Origin: a bacterium
GTDB taxonomy: Bacteria > SZUA-79 > Acidulodesulfobacterales > Acidulodesulfobacteraceae
Length of the DNA: 6,710 nt
Assembly (NCBI GenBank): GCA_021781285.1
Contig: JAJXXD010000084.1
Span: forward strand, 1 to 6,710
Direction: 5' to 3'
Part shown: in pieces, positions 1-6,150 of the stretch
How the letters are laid out: each line of letters opens with the position of its first letter
How positions within the stretch are numbered: position 1 is the stretch's first letter
The notes under the pieces: generated by a model
The model's input: only the letters and a program-made list of their open reading frames with translations
Database searches by the model: none
Told to the model about the DNA's origin: nothing
Translations under genes and position numbers: made by a program

Positions 1-408
1 GATAAAAAAGGACGTCTTCCATCAATCGAAATAATGATAGGAACTGAGACGATAAAAGAATGCATTTCGAACGAAGATAAAACGGCAAGTATAAGGGATT
101 ACATAAAGAGCGGAAATATTCAGTACGGAATGCAGACGTTCGACCAGTCGCTTTATAATTTTTATAAGGCGGGTTTGATAACCTACGAAGATGCTTTAGT
201 CGAATCCACATCCCCCAACGACCTTGCTCTGTTGATATCCGGGGTCAATTCTTCGAGCGAAGGCATAAACCAAGGTTCGAGTTCGGGCGAAGAACATACC
301 GGCGTTTCCCGTCAGCCGCAGGCACAATCTTCGGATCAGGTTTCAGGTTCGGCTGTGGTAGGCACAGGTTCAGCTTCCGGCGGTTCAAATCCTTACTGGA
401 CTACTTAA
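1..408 (+). CDS. pilT: PilT-like type IV pilus retraction ATPase, C-terminal part (5' end outside window)
   Basis: This is the last 135 residues of a secretion-type hexameric ATPase. The reading frame is open from base 1, so the ATG at 34 is an internal Met and not a start. PilT proteins sit at the cytoplasmic base of the type IV pilus and hydrolyse ATP to depolymerise pilin, causing twitching and retraction. The match rests on the C-terminal region: GRLPSIEIMIGT (fragment residues 4-15), YGMQTFDQSL (42-51) and GLITYEDAL (58-66), which follow the PilT/PilU pattern rather than that of the extension ATPase PilB. Walker A/B and the Asp and His boxes lie before the window and cannot be checked. 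From about residue 83 the protein continues for some 53 residues as a Ser/Gly/Gln-rich, probably disordered tail ending in NPYWTT, which typical PilT lacks. A PilU-like or other PilT paralogue is possible. The recX TTG follows after 27 bases. Confidence 0.85.
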   Translation, partial: DKKGRLPSIEIMIGTETIKECISNEDKTASIRDYIKSGNIQYGMQTFDQSLYNFYKAGLITYEDALVESTSPNDLALLISGVNSSSEGINQGSSSGEEHTGVSRQPQAQSSDQVSGSAVVGTGSASGGSNPYWTT

Positions 409-435
409 AAAGCTAACCCGGGCGGAGCGCTTAAT

Positions 436-933
436 TTGAAAGTATCGCAGGAAAATATTTCTAAAAGAAAGTCTAAAGCCATTGGAACGGCGCAGGATTA
501 TTCGCTTCGGCTTATTTCCGCAAGGTCGTATTCCGAAAAGCAGATTGCCGAAAAGCTTATAAAAAAAGGATTTTCTACTGAGGATACCGGCAGGGCGGTT
601 AAAAAATTAAAAGAATACGGATATTTAAACGATGAGGCGTTTGCCGGACGGCTTATAGAAAACGGTAAACGAAGACTCATCGGAAAGATAAAATTAAGTT
701 ACGAATTATACAAAAAAGGGGTCAATAAGAGCATTATAGACGAACTTATGGAAAAATTCTATGCCGAGGACGAGGAACGGGTTGCGGCGCTTAAAGCTAT
801 GGACAAAAAGAAAGTGTCGCTGATAAAATACAGGGAAAACGAGCTGATATTTAAAAAAAAACTATATGATTTTTTACAGAGCAGGGGTTTTTCTTCAGGA
901 ATAATCGAAGATATATTAAATTCAAAACATTAA
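436..933 (+). CDS. recX: RecX family regulatory protein
   Basis: RecX is a small cytoplasmic protein that binds RecA-ssDNA filaments and usually limits RecA recombinase and coprotease activity. This 165-residue protein is within the usual family length. It is almost wholly alpha-helical and basic, as expected for three tandem tri-helical repeats (roughly residues 18-62, 63-108 and 113-163). The signature KLKEYGYLNDEAFA (57-70) is present, as are the paired patterns SYSEKQIAEKLIKKGFS (31-47) and LYDFLQSRGFSSGIIEDIL (143-161). The start is TTG at 436, with GGAG at 424-427 eight bases upstream; there is no better in-frame start. recA is not in the window. In enteric bacteria recX lies between recA and alaS; here it keeps the alaS neighbour but follows a pilT-like gene. 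alaS begins 11 bases after its stop, so co-transcription is likely. Confidence 0.9.
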   Translation: MKVSQENISKRKSKAIGTAQDYSLRLISARSYSEKQIAEKLIKKGFSTEDTGRAVKKLKEYGYLNDEAFAGRLIENGKRRLIGKIKLSYELYKKGVNKSIIDELMEKFYAEDEERVAALKAMDKKKVSLIKYRENELIFKKKLYDFLQSRGFSSGIIEDILNSKH

Positions 934-944
934 CTTATTAATAT

Positions 945-3614
945 ATGAAAAATTTATTATCAAACGAATTAAGAGAAGTATTTATTAAATTTTTTACGGA
1001 AAAAGGGCATATATTAGTTCCGGGCTCGTCTTTAATTCCGGCAGGCGACGATTCCATTATGTTTACCAATGCCGGAATGGTTCAGTTTAAAGACTATTTT
1101 ACCGGAGCTGCCCCCGCCCCTATGTCCCGCGCGGTAACCGTTCAAAAATGCATGAGAGCCGGAGGCAAGCACAACGACCTCGAAAACGTAGGAAAAACAT
1201 CGCGCCACCATACGTTTTTCGAAATGCTCGGAAATTTTTCTTTCGGCGACTATTTCAAAAAAGACGCCGTTCTGTTGGCTTACGAATTTTTAAAAGACGT
1301 TATAGAAATGGATATGGATAAAATATACGTTACCGTGAACGCTAAGGACGATGAAGGTTATTCCATATGGAAAGACGTCGTCGGCTTCGACGAAAAAAAG
1401 ATTTTTAAACTCGGCGACGAAACAAATTTCTGGCAGATGGGAGAAACCGGACCCTGCGGCTATTCTAGCGAGATATTTTTCGATACCGGATATTCTGAAG
1501 CGGGACATAAAGACTGCGATATAGACTGCGACTGCGGAAGATATTTGGAAATATGGAATCTTGTTTTTATGGAATTTAACAAAGACCACGCAGGCGCCGT
1601 TTCAAAACTTCCAAAGCCGTCTATAGATACCGGTATGGGGCTCGAAAGAATATTAAGGGTTTTGCAGAAAGTTAAATCCAACTACGATACAGACGTTTTT
1701 ATTCCTTACATAAACGAAATAGACGCTATCTCCGGCAGGAGGTACAACAGCGGCGACGAAGCCTACGATACCGCCGCCAGAGTCATAAGCGACCATATAA
1801 GGACATCCGTTTTTTTATCCGCGGAATCGGTGTTCCCTTCAAACGAGGGCAGAGGATATGTATTCAGAAGGATTTTAAGGAGGCTGATAAGGTACGCTTT
1901 ACAACTTAATATCGGGCTCGAAAACTTAATTTATCTCGGCAATACCGCAGTAATCGTTATGGGCGGGTTTTATCCCGAGGTCAGGGACGGCCTGACCGTT
2001 TTCGAGAAAATAATTTCCGAAGAGTATGATAAGTTTACCGATACCGTAGGTCAGGGGATTAAACTCTTGGACGAAAAAATTTCGGAATTGAAAAATAAAA
2101 AAGAAAAAACGGTGCCGGGCGATTTTATATTTAAACTATACGACGAAAAGGGGTTTCCGGTAGATCTTGCAATAGATATCGCGGGAGAAAACGGTTTATC
2201 CATCGATTTAAAAACATTCGGCGAATTAATGGATATTCAGAAAAAAGGTTCAAAGCAAAAGAAGGAAAAGCAGGGTATTCCCGACATAATACCCGGAATT
2301 TCTAAAACAAATTTTACCGGATATGCAAGTATCGAAACCGCCGCAAATATTACCGGCATATTCGGCGAGAACGGAGAACCCGCCCTGACGATAGAGGACG
2401 GCGGTTTTTATTATATTGCGGCCGATTCAACTCCGTTTTATCCGGAAGGCGGCGGACAGACCGGCGATAAGGGCGATATAAAATGGACGGACGGAAACCT
2501 TTCGTTTTCGGCATCGGTATCCGGCACCTACAAAACCAAAAACGGCATAATACTGCATCACGGAAGAATTTTTACAAGCGGCACAGCCCTCGTTTTTCCG
2601 GCAGAAGCAAAATTTTCGGTAGATAAAGAAACCAGAAATAAAACCGCTTCCAACCACAGCGCCGTTCACCTTTTGCAGGCTTCGCTGAGGAAAATTCTCG
2701 GAAGCCATGTTTCGCAGCAGGGTTCCTATGTGGATTCCGAAAGGCTCAGGTTTGATTTCTCATACGGAAAACCGCTTACCGACGATGAAATCCGAAACAT
2801 AGAAACTTCGGTTAACGAATATATTTTTGCGGATATGGAGGTAAAAGTCGAAGAACTCGACGTAAAAACCGCTTTAAATTTAGGGGCGCTTCACTTTTTC
2901 GACGATAAATACGAAGAAAAAGTCAGGGTAGTATCGATGGGAGACGCTTCAAAAGAGTTTTGCGGGGGAACCCATGTTTCGAGAACTGGGGAAATAGGGT
3001 TTTTTAAAATTTCGGGGGAATCTTCCGTAGCTTCGGGCATCAGGCGAATCGAAGCCGTAACCGGTTTGAATTATCTGAACTATTTATACGTCGAGGAAGA
3101 CAACATAGCCAACATAGCCAAATTACTTAATTCTTCAAGAGCGGACGTGTATAATAAAATAATTAAACTGTTCTATGATTACGAATTTTTGGAAAAAGCC
3201 AACGAAGAGCTTAAATTAAAATTAAATAATTTTGAAGCCGGGCGCCTTATAGAATCGTTTAAAACCGCCGAAACCGGAGGCATTAAATACTTAATATCCA
3301 AATTTAAAAATATTTCGGGCGAAGAGCTGAAAGACCTTGTTAATGCGCTTAAATCAAGGAACGATTTTCCTTCCGGCGACAGTGCCGTTATTTTCGTTTC
3401 GAATCTTAACGACGAAAAATTAGTCTATATAGTTTCTGCCGAAGGAAACGCCGACGCTTCTAAAATAATAAAACTTATAAATTCGGAAGTCGGCGGAAAA
3501 GGAGGAGGCAAAAAAGACTTTTCGCAGGGCGGCGGCATAGAAGTTTCAAAATTCGGCGACATAGAAAATATCGTCGAAAATATAATGGCGGAGGGTTTGG
3601 TTGCAAAGGCCTGA
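945..3614 (+). CDS. alaS: Alanine--tRNA ligase (alanyl-tRNA synthetase)
   Basis: This class II synthetase charges tRNA-Ala with alanine using ATP, in the cytoplasm. At 889 residues it has normal full length. The N-terminal aminoacylation core shows GHILVPGSSLIP (21-32), TNAGMVQFKD (41-50), motif 2 around HHTFFEMLGNFSFGDYF (88-104) and motif 3 GMGLERI (230-236). The Cys-rich segment CDIDCDCGRYLEIWN (191-205) is usual for the family. The editing domain, which removes mischarged Ser and Gly, has both zinc-site halves intact: HSAVH (571-575) and CGGTH (673-677). A helical stretch (about 715-770) leads to the C-Ala domain, with the Gly-rich GGKGGGKKDFSQGGG (850-864). The ATG at 945 fits the family N-terminus, but no Shine-Dalgarno sequence precedes it; translation may be coupled to recX, whose stop is 11 bases upstream. 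The 3' end overlaps the next gene by 14 bases. Confidence 0.98.
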   Translation: MKNLLSNELREVFIKFFTEKGHILVPGSSLIPAGDDSIMFTNAGMVQFKDYFTGAAPAPMSRAVTVQKCMRAGGKHNDLENVGKTSRHHTFFEMLGNFSFGDYFKKDAVLLAYEFLKDVIEMDMDKIYVTVNAKDDEGYSIWKDVVGFDEKKIFKLGDETNFWQMGETGPCGYSSEIFFDTGYSEAGHKDCDIDCDCGRYLEIWNLVFMEFNKDHAGAVSKLPKPSIDTGMGLERILRVLQKVKSNYDTDVFIPYINEIDAISGRRYNSGDEAYDTAARVISDHIRTSVFLSAESVFPSNEGRGYVFRRILRRLIRYALQLNIGLENLIYLGNTAVIVMGGFYPEVRDGLTVFEKIISEEYDKFTDTVGQGIKLLDEKISELKNKKEKTVPGDFIFKLYDEKGFPVDLAIDIAGENGLSIDLKTFGELMDIQKKGSKQKKEKQGIPDIIPGISKTNFTGYASIETAANITGIFGENGEPALTIEDGGFYYIAADSTPFYPEGGGQTGDKGDIKWTDGNLSFSASVSGTYKTKNGIILHHGRIFTSGTALVFPAEAKFSVDKETRNKTASNHSAVHLLQASLRKILGSHVSQQGSYVDSERLRFDFSYGKPLTDDEIRNIETSVNEYIFADMEVKVEELDVKTALNLGALHFFDDKYEEKVRVVSMGDASKEFCGGTHVSRTGEIGFFKISGESSVASGIRRIEAVTGLNYLNYLYVEEDNIANIAKLLNSSRADVYNKIIKLFYDYEFLEKANEELKLKLNNFEAGRLIESFKTAETGGIKYLISKFKNISGEELKDLVNALKSRNDFPSGDSAVIFVSNLNDEKLVYIVSAEGNADASKIIKLINSEVGGKGGGKKDFSQGGGIEVSKFGDIENIVENIMAEGLVAKA
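3590..3594 (+). promoter_or_regulatory. Ribosome binding site that decides the TTG start of the lipoprotein gene
   Basis: GGAGG lies inside the last codons of alaS, six bases before the TTG at 3601. In the lipoprotein frame a stop codon occurs at 3583-3585, and no other start codon lies between it and the lipobox except a TTG within the lipobox itself. The site and the frame together fix TTG 3601 as the start. Confidence 0.8.
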
Positions 3615-4383
3615 GATTCGGCGTTTAACGCCGTTAATATTTGTATTTTTTATATTTGCATTATTTATATCTTTAGGTTTGAGCGGATGCGCGTCTTACG
3701 TTAAAACGGCTTCCCTGCCATCAAGCAAAGCCGCCGTATTGCGTTATAAAAGCAGAAGCGAAGTTTTAGCCGGACTCGATAAAAATTATGGACGGTTCAA
3801 AGGGTTGTCGGGAAGACTTGAGATATCCGCCGGAAGCGCTCATTTCTCTTTCGAGCAGGCGGGGCTCTATAAGTATGTCGGCGGAAAATATATGCGGTTT
3901 ACTATTCTTGATATGTACGGGGACGTGCTTTTTTATGTAAAGATATCTAAAACAGAAAATAGAGCCGTTTTTTTGGACCCGAAACACGGCAGGCTTAAAT
4001 CCTTAGATTTCGATAAAAAATATAAAGGGAAGATGTTAGCGTATCAAAGGTTATTCGGGGTTTTTAAAATATTCTTAAATATGGACAGTCTAGATAAAAT
4101 TAAAAAAGCGGACTTGTTTTATAATACGAACAGAGGTTTTTTCTTCGACTACCGCCCGCTCTCCGATAAAACGGCGGACGGCTATTATATCTGCGTCGGC
4201 AAAAACTATCTTATTCGCAAAATAACGGCGGTCGCGCATAAAAAAACTACCGAAATCATCCGCTTTAAAGACTATATTTTAAAAGGCGGAAGCATGGTGC
4301 CGTTGAAAATATATGTTGACGATTATTTATATAATGTTAAAATAAAAGTTGTGCTTTCTAAGGGAAGCAAAATAATTCAATAA
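3601..4383 (+). CDS. Putative outer-membrane lipoprotein, possibly LolA/LolB-like fold
   Basis: A 260-residue lipoprotein precursor. The N-terminus has basic residues (R3, R7, R8), a hydrophobic segment (about 12-26) and a clear lipobox L-S-G-C at 27-30, so cleavage and lipidation at Cys30 are expected. Ala at +2 fits sorting to the outer membrane. The mature part looks beta-rich: LSGRLEISAGSAHFSFEQ (69-86), RFTILDMYGDVLFYVKI (99-115) and, near the end, IRKITAVAHKKTTEIIRFKDY (205-225) followed by VPLKIYV (233-239). This alternation, with a late 'P-x-x-I' strand, recalls LolA/LolB-like and DUF4292-type lipoproteins; that is inference from pattern, not a confirmed match. Start and ribosome site lie inside the end of alaS (14-base overlap), so translation is probably coupled. 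bamD follows 42 bases downstream, which would fit a role in outer-membrane lipoprotein handling or assembly. The precise function is unknown. Confidence 0.75.
   Translation: MQRPEIRRLTPLIFVFFIFALFISLGLSGCASYVKTASLPSSKAAVLRYKSRSEVLAGLDKNYGRFKGLSGRLEISAGSAHFSFEQAGLYKYVGGKYMRFTILDMYGDVLFYVKISKTENRAVFLDPKHGRLKSLDFDKKYKGKMLAYQRLFGVFKIFLNMDSLDKIKKADLFYNTNRGFFFDYRPLSDKTADGYYICVGKNYLIRKITAVAHKKTTEIIRFKDYILKGGSMVPLKIYVDDYLYNVKIKVVLSKGSKIIQ
3619..3633 (+). other. Small perfect inverted repeat just after the alaS stop
   Basis: Seven-base arms CGGCGTT and AACGCCG flank a single T, five bases after the alaS stop and inside the first codons of the lipoprotein gene. In RNA it could fold as a 5-bp GC-rich stem with a TTTAA loop. 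A T-rich but interrupted run follows (3634-3658). It could act as a weak terminator or attenuator for alaS when the lipoprotein start is not being translated. It may also be chance in a coding region. Confidence 0.35.
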
Positions 4384-4388
4384 TTATC

Positions 4389-4413
4389 GGGGACAGATTT
4401 TAAATCTGTCCCC
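4389..4413. repeat. REP-like palindromic element in the lipoprotein-bamD gap
   Basis: A perfect inverted repeat with 12-base arms GGGGACAGATTT (4389-4400) and AAATCTGTCCCC (4402-4413) around a single T. It fills most of the 42-base gap between the two lipoprotein genes. No T-tract follows the 3' arm, so it is not a standard intrinsic terminator. From memory, GGGGACAGA...TCTGTCCCC palindromes occur as dispersed intergenic repeats in many bacteria and near REP-associated (Y1/IS200-like) transposases; no such transposase is in this window. A copy here would therefore be a non-autonomous element. If transcribed, the hairpin ends 12 bases before the bamD ATG and may affect its translation or the stability of the message. 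Confidence 0.75.
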
Positions 4414-4425
4414 TCATAAGTAAAT

Positions 4426-5178
4426 ATGAATAAGACAAAAAAGAACCGCAGTTTAATTTTATTTTTAACCGCAGTAGTTATAACATCGGCTTTTTCCGTT
4501 ATGCTTTCCGGCTGCGGCAAAAACGTCAAGAAAAACATACTGCCGCCGGACGTTTATTATCAAAAAGCCCTGCATGATTCGCAAAGCAAGAATTATAGCG
4601 GAGCGGCTAAAAATTTTAAGGCGCTTATCGAAAATTATCCTTCATACCGCAATACCAAAAAAGCGGAGCTGAAACTCGGAGACGCATATTATCTCGAAGG
4701 CAAATATATCGAGGCGCAGGGCGCCTATTTAGACTTCATCCATCTGCATCCCCGTTCTAAATATGCTCCTTTTGCCATGTTTTACGAAGCGATGTCTTTT
4801 TACAAAAGAAAAGAGGCGGTCGGAAGAAGCCAGAGTCCTCTTGGAAACGCGAAGACGACGTTCGAGAAACTTATATCCAAGTACCCTTATTCTAAATATT
4901 CAAAAAAAGCGTTTAAGTATATACGGCTTATAGACGTAAAATTATCGGAAAACACTTTTTTCACCGGGCTGTATTATTACAACGCAAGTCTCTGGAAACC
5001 CGCCATATATATGTTCAAAACCGTTTTGAGCCAGTACGGTTCCAAAAATGTGCCGGTTATCCCGAAGACCCTTTATTATCTTGCCGTCTGTTACAAAAAT
5101 ACCGGCAATAAAAAAATGGAAGCCCATTATATGAGTATCCTTAAAACAAAATATCCGCAAAGCGGGTATGCAAGGTAA
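4426..5178 (+). CDS. bamD: BamD-like outer-membrane assembly lipoprotein (TPR)
   Basis: BamD (YfiO/ComL) is the periplasmic-facing lipoprotein of the BAM complex; it works with BamA to fold and insert beta-barrel proteins into the outer membrane. This 250-residue precursor has a basic start (KTKKNR), a hydrophobic segment (10-26) and lipobox L-S-G-C at 27-30, with Gly at +2 as for outer-membrane sorting. The length matches the family. The mature part is a run of tetratricopeptide repeats, roughly at 43-76, 79-113, 115-154, 176-206 and 213-247. Typical BamD phrases include YYQKALHDSQSKNYSGAAKNF (44-64 region), the NYPSYRNTKKAELKLGDAYY segment (70-89) and HPRSKYAPFAMFYEAMSFY (108-126). The ATG at 4426 gives a complete signal peptide, but no clear Shine-Dalgarno site precedes it, and a hairpin-forming repeat ends 12 bases upstream. 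Another TPR lipoprotein of the same class cannot be wholly excluded. Confidence 0.87.
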   Translation: MNKTKKNRSLILFLTAVVITSAFSVMLSGCGKNVKKNILPPDVYYQKALHDSQSKNYSGAAKNFKALIENYPSYRNTKKAELKLGDAYYLEGKYIEAQGAYLDFIHLHPRSKYAPFAMFYEAMSFYKRKEAVGRSQSPLGNAKTTFEKLISKYPYSKYSKKAFKYIRLIDVKLSENTFFTGLYYYNASLWKPAIYMFKTVLSQYGSKNVPVIPKTLYYLAVCYKNTGNKKMEAHYMSILKTKYPQSGYAR

Positions 5179-5195
5179 AATGACAAATTTTCAAG

Positions 5196-5224
5196 TTGAC
5201 ACCGGTTGCAAATTATGTAATAAT
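5196..5224 (+). promoter_or_regulatory. Strong sigma70-type promoter for infC-rpmI-rplT
   Basis: A perfect -35 box TTGACA (5196-5201) is followed after 17 bases by AATAAT (5219-5224), a 5/6 match to the -10 box. It is preceded by TG at 5216-5217, giving an extended -10. Transcription would begin near 5230-5232, leaving a leader of about 38 bases before infC. The site lies in the gap between bamD and infC, in line with a separate, highly expressed translation operon. Confidence 0.75.
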
Positions 5225-5255
5225 TTAATGCTAAATAAAAAAATATAAAAGCAAA

Positions 5256-5263
5256 AGGAGAGG
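5256..5263 (+). promoter_or_regulatory. Ribosome binding site that decides the non-canonical infC start
   Basis: AGGAGAGG is the best Shine-Dalgarno match in the gap. Its AGGAG core ends eight bases before the ATA at 5269. It lies about 95 bases before the first in-frame ATG (5359), far too distant to serve that codon, and so points to the AUA as the initiation codon. Confidence 0.8.
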
Positions 5264-5268
5264 TTAAT

Positions 5269-5871
5269 ATACAAAAGAATAACAAAACATATATAAACGA
5301 AAATATCAGGGCGAAAGAAGTCAGGGTTATCGACGAAGAAGGGAAACAGGCGGGTATAATGCCTTTATACGAAGCTATTAAACTTGCGAAGGAAAAATTT
5401 TTAGACCTGGTGGAAGTTTCGGAAGATGCAAAGCCGCCGGTTTGCAGGATAATGGATTTCGGCAAATTTAAATACGAGCAGAACAAAAAAGCTCAGGAAG
5501 CAAAGAAAAAACAGGTCGTAATACACATAAAAGAAGTCAAATTCAGACCCAACACCGACGAACACGACTATCAATTTAAATTAAAAAATGCAATTTCTTT
5601 CCTTAAAGACGGCAATAAAGTAAAATTGACCGTTACGTTTAAAGGCAGGGAGCTTGCGCATACGGAACTCGGCATTAAAGTAATATTAAGAGTCATCGAA
5701 GACGTTAAAGAATTCGGCATCCCCGAGTTTCCAATTAAGCCCGACGTAAAAAGAACATTCAGTACCGTCATAGTTCCGGTAAAGACTAAAAAACCGGCAG
5801 AGAAGGAAACAGGAAAAGAAAAACTCAAAGGAGCGGTTGAAACCGGAGAACGTACCGCGGAAAAAATATAA
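5269..5871 (+). CDS. infC: Translation initiation factor IF-3, AUA start
   Basis: IF3 binds the 30S subunit, keeps it apart from 50S and checks the start codon and initiator tRNA. The conserved N-terminal phrase INENIRAKEVRVID (residues 9-22) lies upstream of the first ATG (5359), so that ATG is internal (residue 31). Between the in-frame stop at 5236 and ATG 5359 there is no ATG, GTG, TTG, CTG or ATT. The ATA at 5269, placed eight bases after AGGAG, gives a 200-residue protein of the right N-terminal length. The IF3 signature PPVCRIMDFGKFKYE (56-70) is present, then a Lys-rich linker (72-82) and the C-terminal domain with EVKFRPNTDEHDY (89-101) and KGRELAHTELG (125-135). After VIVPVK a charged tail of about 28 residues (173-200) extends beyond the E. 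coli protein. IF3 rejects unusual start codons, so this start implies autoregulation as known for AUU in E. coli. Confidence 0.95.
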   Translation: MQKNNKTYINENIRAKEVRVIDEEGKQAGIMPLYEAIKLAKEKFLDLVEVSEDAKPPVCRIMDFGKFKYEQNKKAQEAKKKQVVIHIKEVKFRPNTDEHDYQFKLKNAISFLKDGNKVKLTVTFKGRELAHTELGIKVILRVIEDVKEFGIPEFPIKPDVKRTFSTVIVPVKTKKPAEKETGKEKLKGAVETGERTAEKI

Positions 5872-5906
5872 AGTAATATTAAGATATATAAATAAAAGGA
5901 GCAAAA

Positions 5907-6110
5907 ATGGCAAAGATAAAAATAAAGACTAAAAAAGGGGCGAAAAAAAGATTTAAAGTTACGGCAAGCGGGCTCGTCGTTCATCATAAAGCCAACAAAA
6001 GCCATATCCTGACTTCAAAAAAACGCGGCAGAAAGAACAGGCTGAAAAAATCCTCCGTAGTTAATTCGGTAGATTCGCTGAACGTAAAAAGGCTTATTCC
6101 GTATTTATAA
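5907..6110 (+). CDS. rpmI: 50S ribosomal protein L35 (bL35)
   Basis: A 67-residue, very basic protein of the large ribosomal subunit. It matches L35 over its whole length: MAKIKIKTKKGAKKRFKVT at the N-terminus, the HHKANKSHILTSKKRGRKNRL region (26-46), and a C-terminal VKRLIPYL, where the family commonly ends near a hydrophobic Pro-Tyr segment. AAGGAG at 5896-5901, five bases before the ATG, is a strong ribosome site. It lies 35 bases after infC and 40 before rplT, the standard infC-rpmI-rplT order, and is almost certainly read from the promoter before infC. In E. coli L20 represses translation of rpmI; no matching operator could be made out by eye here. Confidence 0.98.
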   Translation: MAKIKIKTKKGAKKRFKVTASGLVVHHKANKSHILTSKKRGRKNRLKKSSVVNSVDSLNVKRLIPYL

Positions 6111-6150
6111 TATATATAAAAAAATATTTAGATAATAAGGAGCAAAGATA

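Noticed and set aside
406..440. Hairpin in the pilT-recX gap (AAGC...GCTT)
   Set aside because: The arms are short and mismatched, and there is no T-tract; not enough to call a terminator.
1290..1681. Overlapping - strand open frames inside alaS
   Set aside because: alaS is intact and conserved throughout this region; these frames are by-products of its codon use.
4316..4335. TTGACG and perfect TATAAT as a bamD promoter inside the lipoprotein gene
   Set aside because: The two boxes are only eight bases apart, and no -35 match exists at 15-19 bases; TATAAT is likely chance in A/T-rich coding sequence.
4389..4413. The palindrome as an intrinsic terminator
   Set aside because: No T-tract follows the 3' arm; the next bases are TCATAAG. 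A repeat element explains the perfect arms better.
5359..5361. ATG 5359 as the start of infC
   Set aside because: It would delete the conserved IF3 N-terminal segment INENIRAKEVRVID, and no ribosome site stands before it.
5127..5486. Open frame on the - strand (119 codons) covering the bamD-infC gap
   Set aside because: It runs opposite the promoter, the ribosome site and the start of infC; its composition is that of an antisense shadow and no convincing start signal is seen.
5571..6005. Long open frame on the - strand (144 codons) across infC and rpmI
   Set aside because: It lies opposite two well-identified genes, is rich in Phe/Leu/Ser as expected from the complement of Lys/Glu-rich coding sequence, and has no family resemblance.
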